Shown: piece after piece, positions 30,699 to 39,480 of the stretch
Layout: every line of letters starts with the position of its first letter
Position numbering within the stretch: position 1 is the first letter of the stretch
Assembly (NCBI GenBank): GCA_015064415.1
Contig: SVSG01000021.1
Coordinates: 1-39,525 of the forward strand
Direction of reading: 5' to 3'
Source of the DNA: Oscillospiraceae bacterium
GTDB taxonomy: Bacteria > Bacillota > Clostridia > Oscillospirales > CAG-272
DNA length: 39,525 nt
Translations under genes and position numbers: made by a program
Notes under the pieces: generated by a model
What the model was told of the DNA's origin: nothing
The model's input: the letters and a program-made list of their open reading frames with translations, nothing else
Database searches by the model: none

Positions 30699-31850
30699 AT
30701 GTCAAAGAATCTCGGGCTTTATTTGCACGTTCCCTTTTGCCTGCAAAAATGCAACTACTGCGACTTTTGCTCCGCGCCCGCAAGCGCGCAAACGCGGGCG
30801 GCATACGTGGAGGCACTTTGCGCCCAGCTGCGCGCCATGGCAGCGGCGGCATGCGATCACACGGTGGACACCGTGTACTTGGGCGGCGGCACGCCGACGT
30901 TGCTCTCCCCCGCCGATTTTGCACGAATTTTAACTACCGTTCGCGAGTTTTACGTACTTGACCCCCGCGCGGAGGTCACCACCGAGTGCAATCCCGTGAC
31001 GAACACCGACGGACTTTTCGAGGGGCTTTTGCAAGCGGGCGTCAACCGCCTCAGCATCGGATTGCAAAGCATACACGAGAAGGAATTACAGCTTCTTGGC
31101 AGATTGCATTCTTACAAGGATTTTGAAAACACCTTTCGCGCCGCGCGGCGCGCGGGGCTTGAAAACATCAGCGCCGACTTGATGTTCGGCATCCCCGCGC
31201 AGACCGTGGCAAGCTTTCGCGAAACGCTGAACACGCTGTGCGACCTTTCCCCCGCGCATATCTCCGCTTACGGTCTGCGCGTGGAGGACGGTACCCCTTT
31301 TGGCAGGATGCGGGATACGCTCCCCCTGCCCGATGAGGACACGGAGGCCGAAATGGCGGAGCTTGTGGCAACCCTGCTCCCCGCGCGCGGGTACGAGCGC
31401 TACGAGATCAGCAACTACGCAAAAGCGGGGCGGGAATCCCGTCACAACCTGCGCTATTGGCTGGGGGAGGAATACCTCGGCTTCGGCCCTGCGGCGCACT
31501 CCTTTTTCGGCGGTGTGCGCTTTGAAACGCCCCCCGACACCGCGGCGTATCTGAAGGCCGTGGAGAATGGCAATTTTGATGCACTTTTCACCTCGCACCA
31601 CAAGGTCACGGGCGCGGAGGCGCGCGACGAGTACGTGATGCTTCGTATGCGCCTTTGTGCGGGGGTGGAAAGGGCGGATTTCTCGCACCGTTTCGGCACT
31701 TCTTTCGAAAAGTGCTATGGAGATATCTCCCCGCTTGTACGCGGCGGATTCTTACAAAACAGCGACACGCACGTGGCTTTCACCGCGCGCGGTATGCAAG
31801 TCAGTAACGCCATTTTATCCGAATGGCTGAATTTTGGAGGAAACCTATGA
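30699..31850 (+). CDS. hemW: Radical SAM heme chaperone/coproporphyrinogen oxidase-like protein
   Basis: 383 aa. The radical-SAM cluster motif CxxxCxxC is C14/C18/C21 (FCLQKCNYC), with C24 after it as usual in HemW. YLGGGTPTLL, VTTECNP, RLSIGLQS and YEISNYAKAG are family signatures. HemW hands heme to acceptor proteins; it is often misnamed anaerobic coproporphyrinogen oxidase. The start has AAAGGAG. Its stop overlaps the peptidase start by 4 bp. Confidence 0.95.
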   Translation: MSKNLGLYLHVPFCLQKCNYCDFCSAPASAQTRAAYVEALCAQLRAMAAAACDHTVDTVYLGGGTPTLLSPADFARILTTVREFYVLDPRAEVTTECNPVTNTDGLFEGLLQAGVNRLSIGLQSIHEKELQLLGRLHSYKDFENTFRAARRAGLENISADLMFGIPAQTVASFRETLNTLCDLSPAHISAYGLRVEDGTPFGRMRDTLPLPDEDTEAEMAELVATLLPARGYERYEISNYAKAGRESRHNLRYWLGEEYLGFGPAAHSFFGGVRFETPPDTAAYLKAVENGNFDALFTSHHKVTGAEARDEYVMLRMRLCAGVERADFSHRFGTSFEKCYGDISPLVRGGFLQNSDTHVAFTARGMQVSNAILSEWLNFGGNL

Positions 31851-32926
31851 CACATTTGCAAGCATTTCAAAAAAAGCTTCACGGCAAGGCAGACGCCGCG
31901 CTGATCACCTCGCACCAGAACCAGTTTTATCTGTCGCAGTTCCCGTTTGAGGACGGCTTTTTGCTGATCCTTCCCGATGCGGCGTATCTGCTGACCGACT
32001 TCCGCTATTTTGAGGCGGCAAGCAAGGCCGCCAGCGATGAATTTTGCGTCAAAGCCCCCGACACGGGTGCCTTTGCCGAGATCGGCAAGCTGATGGAAGC
32101 GCACAAGGCCACCACGCTTTGGGTAGAGGAAAGCGCGCTGACGCTGGCGCAAAAGGAGCGCCTTGCCACCACCTTTCCCACCCTTTCCATCCTTCCCGGT
32201 GCCAGCCCCGTTCTCTGCGAGCTGCGCAAGTTCAAGGATGAAAAGGAGCTTGCCACTATGACAACGGCGCAGGAGCTGACCGACGCCGCCTTCACGCACA
32301 TTCTGGACTTCATTTGTAAAGAGCGCACCGAGATCGAGGTCGCCTTGGAGCTGGAGTTCTTCATGCGCAAGAACGGTGCCGAGGGGCTTGCCTTTGACAC
32401 CATTGCCGTTTCGGGCACGGCAAGCGCGCTCCCGCACGGCGTGCCGCGCAATTGCACGCTGGAGAACGGATTTCTGACGATGGATTTCGGTGCCCGTTAC
32501 GGGGGATATTGCGCAGATATGACGCGTACCGTGATGATCGGCCGCGCAGATGCCGAGCAAAAGCGCCTGTATGAGACGGTGCTTGCCGCACAAAAGGCCG
32601 CGCTTGCCGCCGCCAAAGCAGGCATCGGCTGTGCCGCGCTGGACAAGGTCGCACGCGACGTCATCGATAACGCGGGCTACAAGGGCTGCTTCGGCCACTC
32701 GCTCGGTCACGGCATCGGCATCGACGTGCACGAGGCACCTGCCGTTTCCTTCCGCGCGCCCGCGGACGCAGTGCTTGCCCCCGGTCACGTGGTCTCCTGC
32801 GAGCCCGGTATTTACCTGATGGGCAAGTACGGCTGTCGCATTGAGGATATGATCGCCGTCAAGGAGGATGGCAGCATCCACAACTTCACCAAGAGCCCGA
32901 AGGAGCTGATCGAGATATGCCGCTAA
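31847..32926 (+). CDS. M24B family Xaa-Pro aminopeptidase
   Basis: 359 aa. N-terminal creatinase-like domain (about 1-130) and pita-bread catalytic domain with the five metal ligands D213, D224, H288 (GHSLGHGIG), E319 (CEPG) and E333 (IEDM). Cuts N-terminal residues before proline; cytoplasmic. The start at 31847 has GGAGG and overlaps the hemW stop (ATGA), so the two are translationally coupled. Confidence 0.93.
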   Translation: MTHLQAFQKKLHGKADAALITSHQNQFYLSQFPFEDGFLLILPDAAYLLTDFRYFEAASKAASDEFCVKAPDTGAFAEIGKLMEAHKATTLWVEESALTLAQKERLATTFPTLSILPGASPVLCELRKFKDEKELATMTTAQELTDAAFTHILDFICKERTEIEVALELEFFMRKNGAEGLAFDTIAVSGTASALPHGVPRNCTLENGFLTMDFGARYGGYCADMTRTVMIGRADAEQKRLYETVLAAQKAALAAAKAGIGCAALDKVARDVIDNAGYKGCFGHSLGHGIGIDVHEAPAVSFRAPADAVLAPGHVVSCEPGIYLMGKYGCRIEDMIAVKEDGSIHNFTKSPKELIEICR

Positions 32927-33426
32927 GCTTTCTGGTGGCATCCGACACGCACGGGCGCGCGGATCTGCTGCTGGAAGCGTTTGAGCGCGCCAAACCAGAC
33001 GGGGTGTTCTTCCTTGGTGACGGCTTACGCGATCTGAACGTACTGCCTGAGGACACCACCCTGCGTGCCGTCCGCGGCAACTGCGACTGGACCGCGCATA
33101 CAGACGCGCCAAACGTGCGCGTGGAGGAGGTGGGCGGCTATCGCATCTACCTCACACACGGTCACGCGCAGGGCGTGAAGCTCTCGCTTGACACGGCGAT
33201 CGTGAGCGCCGCAACGGCAGGAGCCAACGTGCTGCTGCACGGTCACACGCACGTGCCGTTTGAAAAAACATACCCCATCGGTACGAAAATCGGGGGTACG
33301 GTACTGCAAAAACCGTTACTTGTGGTCTGCCCCGGCAGTCTCGGACAGCCGCCGGACGGTGTGCCGAGCTTTGCCACCCTCACCCTTGCCGCGGGCGGGG
33401 TGTTGGCGGGATTTGGAAAATTATGA
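32917..33426 (+). CDS. YfcE/MJ0936 family metallophosphoesterase
   Basis: 169 aa. Metallophosphatase motifs: SDTHG (D10, H12), FFLGDG, VRGNCD, LTHGH and LLHGHTHVP give the two-metal site. Relatives hydrolyse phosphodiesters or cyclic nucleotides; the true substrate is unknown. It overlaps the peptidase gene by 10 bp, with AAGGAG about 12 bp ahead inside that gene, so it is the last gene of the hemW operon. Confidence 0.9.
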   Translation: MPLSFLVASDTHGRADLLLEAFERAKPDGVFFLGDGLRDLNVLPEDTTLRAVRGNCDWTAHTDAPNVRVEEVGGYRIYLTHGHAQGVKLSLDTAIVSAATAGANVLLHGHTHVPFEKTYPIGTKIGGTVLQKPLLVVCPGSLGQPPDGVPSFATLTLAAGGVLAGFGKL

Positions 33427-33458
33427 TCACGGCGGGATCCCCCGCCCTGCAAAAGTAC

Positions 33459-33500
33459 AAATCAAAAGGGAGTATCTTTCGATACTCCCTTTTGATTTTA
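33459..33500. terminator. Bidirectional terminator between phosphoesterase and DUF4097 genes
   Basis: AAATCAAAAGGGAGTATC pairs with GATACTCCCTTTTGATTT around TTTC, with flanking A and T runs. The last bases overlap the DUF4097 stop. Confidence 0.9.
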
Positions 33501-34592
33501 TTGCGGCAAAACCGTGATCACGACGTCGCCGCTGGTGGTCTTGACCTCGCAAAGTCCGCCGCGCACGTTGTCGCTTTCGGGATGTCTGACGTCACCGCTG
33601 GTGGTTTCCACGAAAAAGCGCTTGCCCGAAAGCAGCTCGGCCTCAATGTCGCCGCTGGTGCTTCTCATATACAGCGTGACGGCATTGGAGCGCTCGATAT
33701 CGATCTCGCCGCTGACGGTGATCAGCTGCATATGCCCGCCTACCGTCACACGGGCAAGCTCCATATCGCCGGTACTGCTTTCCATCTCAAGCTTATCTGC
33801 CTTCACGTCCGAAAGCGTGATCTCACCGCTGGTGCTATCCACGTTGACAAATCCCAAGGCGCAATCCGTGTTCGCGATCTTGATATCGCCGCTGGTGCTG
33901 CTCAACTGCAGCTGGACCGTGGTGCAATCGCGGACTGTGATCTCACCGCTGGTGCTATCTGCGCTGATCGGCCCTTCCTTCACGCCGCGCACGTGAATGT
34001 CACCGCTGGCACTTCTGAAATATGCACCGCCCGTGACGGTATTGCCGTTATTGGTGATATTGCGCACCACATCGGCATGAAAATCAACGTCGCCGCTTGC
34101 CGTTTCCACCCGCACATTTTGAAAGGTCACCAAATCTTCCACAGCGCCCTTGCCCTCTATAGAAACGTCACCGCTGGCGGTCGTGATCTTCACGTTTCCG
34201 TACCACGCGTGGGGCAAATACAGCTCCACGGCCACCATCTCGTCGTCCACACTGAAAATGCCGATCTTTTCATACCACTCCCGTGCATCCACCTCGCGCA
34301 CCGTCAATTTTCCGTCCGCCAAGCTGACGAGATGCTGTATATTTTTGCTGTTTGGCGTGATGATGCGAGGTGTTTCCCCCTGCGCCGCAGGCATAATTTT
34401 GACATCGCAAAACGAGGTGCGGATCTCAATCTCGGAAAACGGCTGCTCCGGTGTCTGCTCGATACGCTCGAAGCTTTCCGCGTTGAATTTTCCAAAATTA
34501 AATCCAACCGCGATCAGCACCGAAAAGCTCAACAAAGCGCCTATGAGGATGACGGCTATCGCCACAACGCCTCCTATCTTCAGCTTACTCAT
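33498..34592 (-). CDS. DUF4097 family adhesin-like beta-helix protein
   Basis: 364 aa. An N-terminal membrane helix (about 7-30) precedes an extracytoplasmic region with about eleven (S/T)SG(D/E) repeats spaced about 15-25 residues, which would build a right-handed beta-helix. The repeats are echoed in the DNA (a 23-bp exact repeat at 33817 and 33937). The start has AAAAGGAGG and overlaps the DUF1700 stop by 4 bp. In Firmicutes this protein sits with HAAS-domain proteins and PadR regulators; its role is thought to be in the envelope but is not established. Confidence 0.9.
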   Translation of the reverse strand: MSKLKIGGVVAIAVILIGALLSFSVLIAVGFNFGKFNAESFERIEQTPEQPFSEIEIRTSFCDVKIMPAAQGETPRIITPNSKNIQHLVSLADGKLTVREVDAREWYEKIGIFSVDDEMVAVELYLPHAWYGNVKITTASGDVSIEGKGAVEDLVTFQNVRVETASGDVDFHADVVRNITNNGNTVTGGAYFRSASGDIHVRGVKEGPISADSTSGEITVRDCTTVQLQLSSTSGDIKIANTDCALGFVNVDSTSGEITLSDVKADKLEMESSTGDMELARVTVGGHMQLITVSGEIDIERSNAVTLYMRSTSGDIEAELLSGKRFFVETTSGDVRHPESDNVRGGLCEVKTTSGDVVITVLPQ

Positions 34593-35191
34593 TTCTTCCC
34601 CTCCTTTTCCACAAACAGGGATTTGACAAACAGCAAAAACAGCTTACAAAGCTTGGCCAAAAGCACCGACAGCTGCTTGCAAAAATACCAACCGAAATAC
34701 GCCATTCCCGCGCAAACAAGGCCGCATCCAAGCAAGAACAACCCTTGGTGCACCGCCCCCGTTGCCAAGAAAAAGGCAATGCCGATCACACCCGCGATGC
34801 CGCAAGCGGCAAGCGAAAGCTCGACCGCCCAGAGCGAGACGATGCACGCCCACAGCGAAACGAACACCGAGAAAAAGACTGCCGCCAGTGCGATGGCAAG
34901 CGCGCCCCAGACGGGCGAGCCCACACAGATGAGGATGATCTCCCACGTCCGCAGCTTTCTCTTCGGCTTCACCTTGTTTTTGATCAGCTTGGTAAGCGGC
35001 GTTTGCGAAAGGATCTGCTTGGCGATCTCGGCGGGGGCACCAAGATCTGCCACGGCCTCCTCCTCGCTCATCCCGTCCTCGATGCGGTCGCTCAACATCT
35101 CCGCATAATATTCCAGCCAACGATCCACGTCCTCGTGCGGGAGCCCCGCAATGCCGCGTGCGATCTCCTGTAAAAATTCAGTTTTGTTCAT
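34589..35191 (-). CDS. DUF1700/HAAS domain membrane protein
   Basis: 200 aa. The N-terminal HAAS domain (about 1-75; MNKTEFLQEIARGIAGLPHEDVDRWLEYYAEMLSDRIEDGMSEEEAVADLG) is a helical sensor module and is followed by about four membrane helices. It overlaps both neighbours (4 bp with the DUF4097 gene, 14 bp with padR), so all three are made together. HAAS proteins are thought to transmit a signal linked to the PadR regulator. Confidence 0.9.
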   Translation of the reverse strand: MNKTEFLQEIARGIAGLPHEDVDRWLEYYAEMLSDRIEDGMSEEEAVADLGAPAEIAKQILSQTPLTKLIKNKVKPKRKLRTWEIILICVGSPVWGALAIALAAVFFSVFVSLWACIVSLWAVELSLAACGIAGVIGIAFFLATGAVHQGLFLLGCGLVCAGMAYFGWYFCKQLSVLLAKLCKLFLLFVKSLFVEKEGKK

Positions 35192-35504
35192 CTGTGCGCT
35201 CCTCCTTTGTCACAAATTGATAGATCGCCATGATCTCCGCCCACTCGCTTGCAAATTCTGCAAGGCGCGCGCGCCCCGTTGCCGTGATCTTATAATACTT
35301 GCGCAGGCGCCCGTTGTGCTCTGCCGAGCGCACGGTCAACAGCTCGCCCGCCTCCAAGCGGCGCAGGATCGGATACAGGGTGGACTCCGAGATCTCGACA
35401 AAGGGCTTCACGTCCTTGATGATCTGATATCCATAGGATTCCTCGTTTTTGATGGCGGCCAGCACACAAACCTCCAAAAGACCGCGCTTCAGTTGAATAT
35501 CCAT
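35178..35504 (-). CDS. PadR family transcriptional regulator
   Basis: 108 aa winged-helix protein: LKRGLLEVCVLAAIKNEESYGYQIIKDVK, then ISESTLYPILRRLEAGELLTVRSAEHNGRLRKYYKIT. This is the short subfamily without a long C-terminal dimer domain. The start at 35504 follows AAAGGGGG. A palindrome over its own promoter suggests autorepression of the padR-DUF1700-DUF4097 operon. Confidence 0.92.
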   Translation of the reverse strand: MDIQLKRGLLEVCVLAAIKNEESYGYQIIKDVKPFVEISESTLYPILRRLEAGELLTVRSAEHNGRLRKYYKITATGRARLAEFASEWAEIMAIYQFVTKEERTDEQN

Positions 35505-35525
35505 TCCGATACCCCCTTTCACGTA

Positions 35526-35556
35526 ATACTATATCACGCATAGTATCATTTGTCAA
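35526..35556 (-). promoter_or_regulatory. padR operon promoter with overlapping palindromic operator
   Basis: On the minus strand TTGACA and TATAGT are 17 bp apart. The 21-bp inverted repeat ATACTAT-N7-ATAGTAT (35526-35546) covers the -10 and most of the spacer. It resembles known PadR-family sites (ATAC...GTAT type), so binding of PadR would block RNA polymerase. Confidence 0.75.
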
Positions 35557-35583
35557 GAGGTTTTCCGAAAAAATTCAAAAGAA

Positions 35584-35617
35584 AAAATCCGAACGCGAAA
35601 CACGTTCGGATTTTTTC
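35584..35617 (-). terminator. Terminator of spoVG
   Basis: AAAAAATCCGAACG and CGTTCGGATTTTTT form a 14-bp stem with A/T flanks, following the spoVG stop on the minus strand. Confidence 0.9.
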
Positions 35618-35648
35618 CACACCACCGCGCAGGTGGCTACATATACTA

Positions 35649-35975
35649 TTAAAGTACAGGTGCGGGCTCTTCCTCTCCCTCGGCTTCGGCGGGCGCGTTC
35701 TCTGCCTCCAGCTTGGCGGCCTCCAGCGCTTCCTCGAATGCCTTGACTACGGCGTCCTCCAGCATGCCGCGGAACTGCGCGTTGATGGGATGTACGATAT
35801 CCCGATAGGTGTCGTCAGGGTTCTTGCGGCTGGGCATCACGATAAAGTAACGGTCACGGGCATAGATCACTTTGATGTCGTGTACGGCAAGCTGACTGTC
35901 AAAGGTAACCGAAACCACGGCCTTCATGGGGCCCTCGTCAAAGAGTTTGCGGATTTTGATGTCTGTGATTTGCAT
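35649..35975 (-). CDS. spoVG: Septation/sporulation regulator SpoVG
   Basis: 108 aa. MQITDIKIRKL, MKAVVSVTFDSQLAVHDIKVI, FIVMPSRKNPDDTYRDIVHPINAQFRGMLEDAV match SpoVG closely. It binds DNA and RNA and affects septation, sporulation and surface genes. The C-terminus has an extra Ala/Glu-rich tail (about 85-108). The start at 35975 follows GGAGG; the longer frame is not supported. It stands alone with its own terminator and does not by itself prove spore formation. Confidence 0.95.
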   Translation of the reverse strand: MQITDIKIRKLFDEGPMKAVVSVTFDSQLAVHDIKVIYARDRYFIVMPSRKNPDDTYRDIVHPINAQFRGMLEDAVVKAFEEALEAAKLEAENAPAEAEGEEEPAPVL

Positions 35976-36121
35976 ATTTTTGCCTCCGTTTATTTCTGTT
36001 TTGTTGACGAGTATTAGTATACTCACCCTTTGTGGCTGTCATTCAACCATTTTGTGATATTTTTGTGAATTTTTTTGAATTTATCATCATTATTCTACCG
36101 TTTTGGTCAAAGGAGTACAAA

Positions 36122-37540
36122 ATGCCGCTTTTTCATACATTTTTGGGCGCACCCGCCGTTAAGACGCTATTGAAGGAAAGAAAAAAGCTCTGGTTCATTG
36201 GTATCGGGGGTATTCATATGCACGCGCTGGCGCTGGCGTGTCACGCGCGCGGCTTTGAGGTGGCGGGCTCGGACCTTCACGCAAGCAAAACCACCCGTGC
36301 TCTTTGCGCGCAAGGCATCGGTGTGCAGATCGGGCACCATCCGAACGCGGTCGCCGAGTATGACGCCGCGATCTACACGCTTGCGATCCGCGAGGATGAC
36401 CCCGAATATCAGGCGGCGGTGCGTCTTGGGATCCCCGTGCTCTCTCGCGCCGATCTGCTTGGCTTTCTGGCAAGCACCTACCCGTGCCGCATCGCGGTGG
36501 CGGGCAGTCATGGGAAAAGCACCGTCACCGCCATGCTTGCCGATATTTTCCACTTGGCCGAGCGCGATCCCACCGTTTTTTGCGGTGCCGAGCTCCCCTG
36601 CGGCACGGCGGCGCGCCTTGGCAAAGGGGAGGATTGCATCATGGAGGCCTGCGAGTACGGCAATTCCTTCCTCGCGCTTGCGCCCACGCACGCGCTGATT
36701 TTAAACGTAGACTTCGACCACGCGGACTTTTTCGCGGACGTTGACTCGTTTCGGGATGCTTTTTCGGCATTTGCCGCCCTTCCCCCGAAAACGGGAACGG
36801 TGATCTTTTGCGCCGAGGAGGAAAACGCCGCACGCGCGGCATCCGCCGCGCGCGGAAAACGGCGCTCCTTCGGGCTTTCACGCGGGGATTGCCACGCCGA
36901 AAATTTGCAATATGTGGCAGGACGGGGTGAGTTTTCCCTTGTTTTGGACGGAAGCTCCGTGGGAACGGTGCGCTTACGCGTGCCGGGTGAGCACAACGTC
37001 AAAAACGCGCTTGCCGCGGCACTTTGCGCCGCCGATGCAGGCGTGCCCAAGGAGACGATCCTGCGCGCGCTCTCCGCGTTTCGCGGTGCCGCACGCCGCA
37101 TGGAATTTCGCGGGCTGTATCACGGGGTACAGTGCTTTGACGATTACGCGCATCACCCCACCGAGATCATGGCCTCTTTGCAGTCGGTAAGGCAAATTAC
37201 CCCAAAAACGGGGCGAGTTTTCGCCGTTTTTCAGCCGCACACCTACACGCGCACCAAGGCGTTTTTTGCGGAGTTTTGCAAGGCACTTTCCGCGGCGGAT
37301 CGCGTGATCGTGGCAGACATCTACCCCGCGCGGGAAACGGATACGCTGGGAATGAGCGCCAAGCGCTTGGCCGACGGGATCGGCGCACACGCCGCCTTTG
37401 TGGGCGGCTTTGCCGAGATCGCCAAGACGCTCTCGCACGAGCTTGCCCCCGGAGACACGCTTTTGGTCATGGGCGCGGGCGATATTGACCGACTTTTTGC
37501 TCAAATTTGCTCAAACCACTTTACTTTATCCCCAAAATAA
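36122..37540 (+). CDS. murC: UDP-N-acetylmuramate--L-alanine ligase
   Basis: 472 aa. Mur ligase layout: Rossmann domain (WFIGIGGIHMHALALACHARGFEVAGSD), ATP-binding P-loop AVAGSHGKSTVTAM (about 126-138), the central ATPase domain with EACEYGNSFL and LNVDFDHADFF, and the C-terminal domain with FDDYAHHPTEI and FQPHTYTRTKAF. It adds the first amino acid of the peptidoglycan stem. The P-loop has Ser where TH/GKT is usual. The start at 36122 has AAAGGAG. No terminator separates it from the next gene. Confidence 0.95.
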   Translation: MPLFHTFLGAPAVKTLLKERKKLWFIGIGGIHMHALALACHARGFEVAGSDLHASKTTRALCAQGIGVQIGHHPNAVAEYDAAIYTLAIREDDPEYQAAVRLGIPVLSRADLLGFLASTYPCRIAVAGSHGKSTVTAMLADIFHLAERDPTVFCGAELPCGTAARLGKGEDCIMEACEYGNSFLALAPTHALILNVDFDHADFFADVDSFRDAFSAFAALPPKTGTVIFCAEEENAARAASAARGKRRSFGLSRGDCHAENLQYVAGRGEFSLVLDGSSVGTVRLRVPGEHNVKNALAAALCAADAGVPKETILRALSAFRGAARRMEFRGLYHGVQCFDDYAHHPTEIMASLQSVRQITPKTGRVFAVFQPHTYTRTKAFFAEFCKALSAADRVIVADIYPARETDTLGMSAKRLADGIGAHAAFVGGFAEIAKTLSHELAPGDTLLVMGAGDIDRLFAQICSNHFTLSPK

Positions 37541-37548
37541 GGTAAAAT
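37520..37548 (+). promoter_or_regulatory. Possible promoter for the methyltransferase/hslO unit
   Basis: TTTACT and TAAAAT are 17 bp apart at the very end of murC, 31 bp before the next start codon. Confidence 0.45.
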
Positions 37549-37578
37549 ATATAAGATATAAAAAAAGGAGGATCCGAT

Positions 37579-38331
37579 ATGAAAGCTTACGAAGCATTGG
37601 CGGCCGTGTATGACCGCTTGGGTGAAAAACCGAATTATGACGATTATGCCTCCTTTTTCAAGGCCTGCTGCACGCGCCGCGGGCTTGCCCCCGAGCTTGT
37701 GCTGGATCTGGGATGCGGCACGGGCGCGATGACGCTGGCAATGGCCGACCTCGGTTACGATATGATCGGCGTGGACGGCAGCCCCGAAATGCTTTCCCGC
37801 GCTTATGAGCGCTGTTACAGCACGGGCAGGAGCGGGATCCTGTTTTTGAATCAGGATATGCGCGAATTTGAGCTTTACGGCACCGTGGGTGGCGTGGTCA
37901 GCACGCTGGATTGCATCAATTATCTGGTGGAGGACGGCGATCTTGACAGGTGCTTTTCGCTTGTGCACAACTATCTGGACCCCGACGGCATCTTCCTTTT
38001 CGACGTGAACACCCCCTATAAATTCGATACCGTTTACGGGGATAACGCCTACGTACTGGAGGACGAGACCTCGCTTTGCGCATGGCAAAACGAGTACGAC
38101 CGCGAGAGCGGGCTTTGCCGCTTCTATCTCTCGGTCTTTGAGGAGGGTAAGGACGGACGCTACACCCGCGCCGACGAGGAGCAGACCGAGCGCTGCTACA
38201 CCCGTGAGCAGTTGACCGACGCGCTGGCGCGTGCGGGCTTTGCCGACATTGAATTTTATCAGAACTTCAAATTTGACGCCCCCGACGAGCGCACCGAGCG
38301 CTGGTACGTGGCGGCAAGATGCAAAAAATAA
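37579..38331 (+). CDS. Class I SAM-dependent methyltransferase
   Basis: 250 aa. Motif I LVLDLGCGTGAMTLAMADLGYDMIGVDGSPEML, with the acidic residue of motif II, and FLFDVNTPYKF are typical of class I enzymes. Acts in the cytoplasm; acceptor unknown. The start has AAAAGGAGG. It ends 9 bp before hslO, so the two form an operon. Confidence 0.92.
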   Translation: MKAYEALAAVYDRLGEKPNYDDYASFFKACCTRRGLAPELVLDLGCGTGAMTLAMADLGYDMIGVDGSPEMLSRAYERCYSTGRSGILFLNQDMREFELYGTVGGVVSTLDCINYLVEDGDLDRCFSLVHNYLDPDGIFLFDVNTPYKFDTVYGDNAYVLEDETSLCAWQNEYDRESGLCRFYLSVFEEGKDGRYTRADEEQTERCYTREQLTDALARAGFADIEFYQNFKFDAPDERTERWYVAARCKK

Positions 38332-38340
38332 GGAGATATT

Positions 38341-39228
38341 ATGGAACAAGCAACCATTCTGCGCGGTATGACGCGCGACGGCAGTGCCCGTATTCTGGTG
38401 ATCAATTCCCGCCCCATCGTCAATGAGGCGATCCGCATTCACAAGACCTCCCCCACCGCAACGGCCGCCCTTGGACGTCTGCTCACCGCCACCTCGCTGA
38501 TGGGGTGCATGATGGGCGAAAAGGAGGACCGTTTGTCTGTTTCCGTCGCGGGCGAGGGCCCTTTGGGCAAGCTGATCGCGGCTTCCGATTATATGGGGAA
38601 CGTGCGCGGCTACGTGCAGCATCCCGAGGCAGACGTGCCGCTCAAGACAAACGGCAAGCTGGACGTGGGCACGGCCATTGGCAAGGGCACGCTGACGGTG
38701 CTCAAGGACATGGGCGGTCAGGAGCCGACCAACGGCACGATCCCTCTGGTGAGCGGCGAGATCGCGGAGGACATTGCCTCCTATTTTGCCACCAGCGAGC
38801 AGATTCCCACCCTTTGCGCGCTTGGTGTGCTGGTGGACACCGATTGCACCTGCCGCGCGGCGGGCGGCGTGATGGTACAGCTGCTTCCCTTCGCTGACCC
38901 CTTGGTGGTGGACCAGCTGGAAAAGAACGCCAATTCCCTTACCAACCTTTCCAAACAATTTGAAAAAGGGCTTTCCAACGAGGAGATCGCTGCGATCGCG
39001 CTCTCGGGTATCGAATACGATCTGTTTGACGAGCTTGACGTTGCATACCGTTGCACCTGCTCGCGCGAGCGCATGGCGGCAGCACTGCATTCCGTGGGCA
39101 AAAAGGAGCTGCGCCGCATGCTGGACGAGCAGCTGGCCGAGGGCAAGCCCGAGGAGCTGACGATCTCCTGCCATTTCTGCGGCAACAGCTATTGCTTCAC
39201 ACCCGAAAACCTGGAAAAACTTTTTTAA
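38341..39228 (+). CDS. hslO: Redox-regulated chaperone Hsp33
   Basis: 295 aa. The C-terminal zinc/redox switch is C238-x-C240 and C277-xx-C280 (YRCTCS and SCHFCGNSYC). The N-terminal chaperone domain contains GPLGKLIAASDYMGNVRGYV and TNGTIPLVSGEIAEDIA. It is a holdase activated by oxidation and unfolding. The start follows AAGGAG. It is the last protein gene before the tRNA cluster. Confidence 0.96.
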   Translation: MEQATILRGMTRDGSARILVINSRPIVNEAIRIHKTSPTATAALGRLLTATSLMGCMMGEKEDRLSVSVAGEGPLGKLIAASDYMGNVRGYVQHPEADVPLKTNGKLDVGTAIGKGTLTVLKDMGGQEPTNGTIPLVSGEIAEDIASYFATSEQIPTLCALGVLVDTDCTCRAAGGVMVQLLPFADPLVVDQLEKNANSLTNLSKQFEKGLSNEEIAAIALSGIEYDLFDELDVAYRCTCSRERMAAALHSVGKKELRRMLDEQLAEGKPEELTISCHFCGNSYCFTPENLEKLF

Positions 39229-39246
39229 AAAAATTAAAAAAAGGTA

Positions 39247-39275
39247 TTGACAAGCACAGCACCTTGTGCTATAAT
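39247..39275 (+). promoter_or_regulatory. Perfect consensus promoter of the tRNA cluster
   Basis: TTGACA and TATAAT are 17 bp apart, about 42 bp before tRNA-Asp. Confidence 0.92.
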
Positions 39276-39316
39276 ATACTGGTCGCCGGATGGAACACAC
39301 TTCGCGCGATGACCTT

Positions 39317-39393
39317 GGCCCGGTAGTTCAGTTGGTTAGAACGCTAGCCTGTCACGCTAGAGGTCGTGGGTTCGAGTCCCATCCGGGTCGCCA
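39317..39393 (+). tRNA. tRNA-Asp (anticodon GTC)
   Basis: Acceptor GGCCCGG/CCGGGTC with one G-T pair, anticodon arm CTAGC/GCTAG around CTGTCAC (anticodon GTC), T loop TTCGAGT and encoded GCCA. Confidence 0.97.
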
Positions 39394-39399
39394 GTATTT

Positions 39400-39475
39400 G
39401 CCTCTGTAGCTCAGTTGGTAGAGCAGGGGACTGAAAATCCCCGTGTCGTTGGTTCGATTCCGACCGGAGGCACCA
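39400..39475 (+). tRNA. tRNA-Phe (anticodon GAA)
   Basis: Acceptor GCCTCTG/CGGAGGC, anticodon arm GGGGA/TCCCC around CTGAAAA (anticodon GAA), T loop TTCGATT and encoded ACCA, six bases after tRNA-Asp. Confidence 0.97.
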
Positions 39476-39480
39476 TTTCC

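Noticed and set aside
31715-33112. 465-codon open frame on the minus strand
   Set aside because: Antisense to hemW end, the Xaa-Pro peptidase and part of the phosphoesterase; those three carry clear family motifs and ribosome sites.
33540-34020. Short-period DNA repeats resembling a direct-repeat array
   Set aside because: They are the codons for SG(D/E) repeats of the DUF4097 protein, in frame throughout.
37501-39300. 599-codon open frame on the minus strand
   Set aside because: Antisense to the methyltransferase and Hsp33 genes, with low-complexity His/Gly/Val-rich product and no motif.
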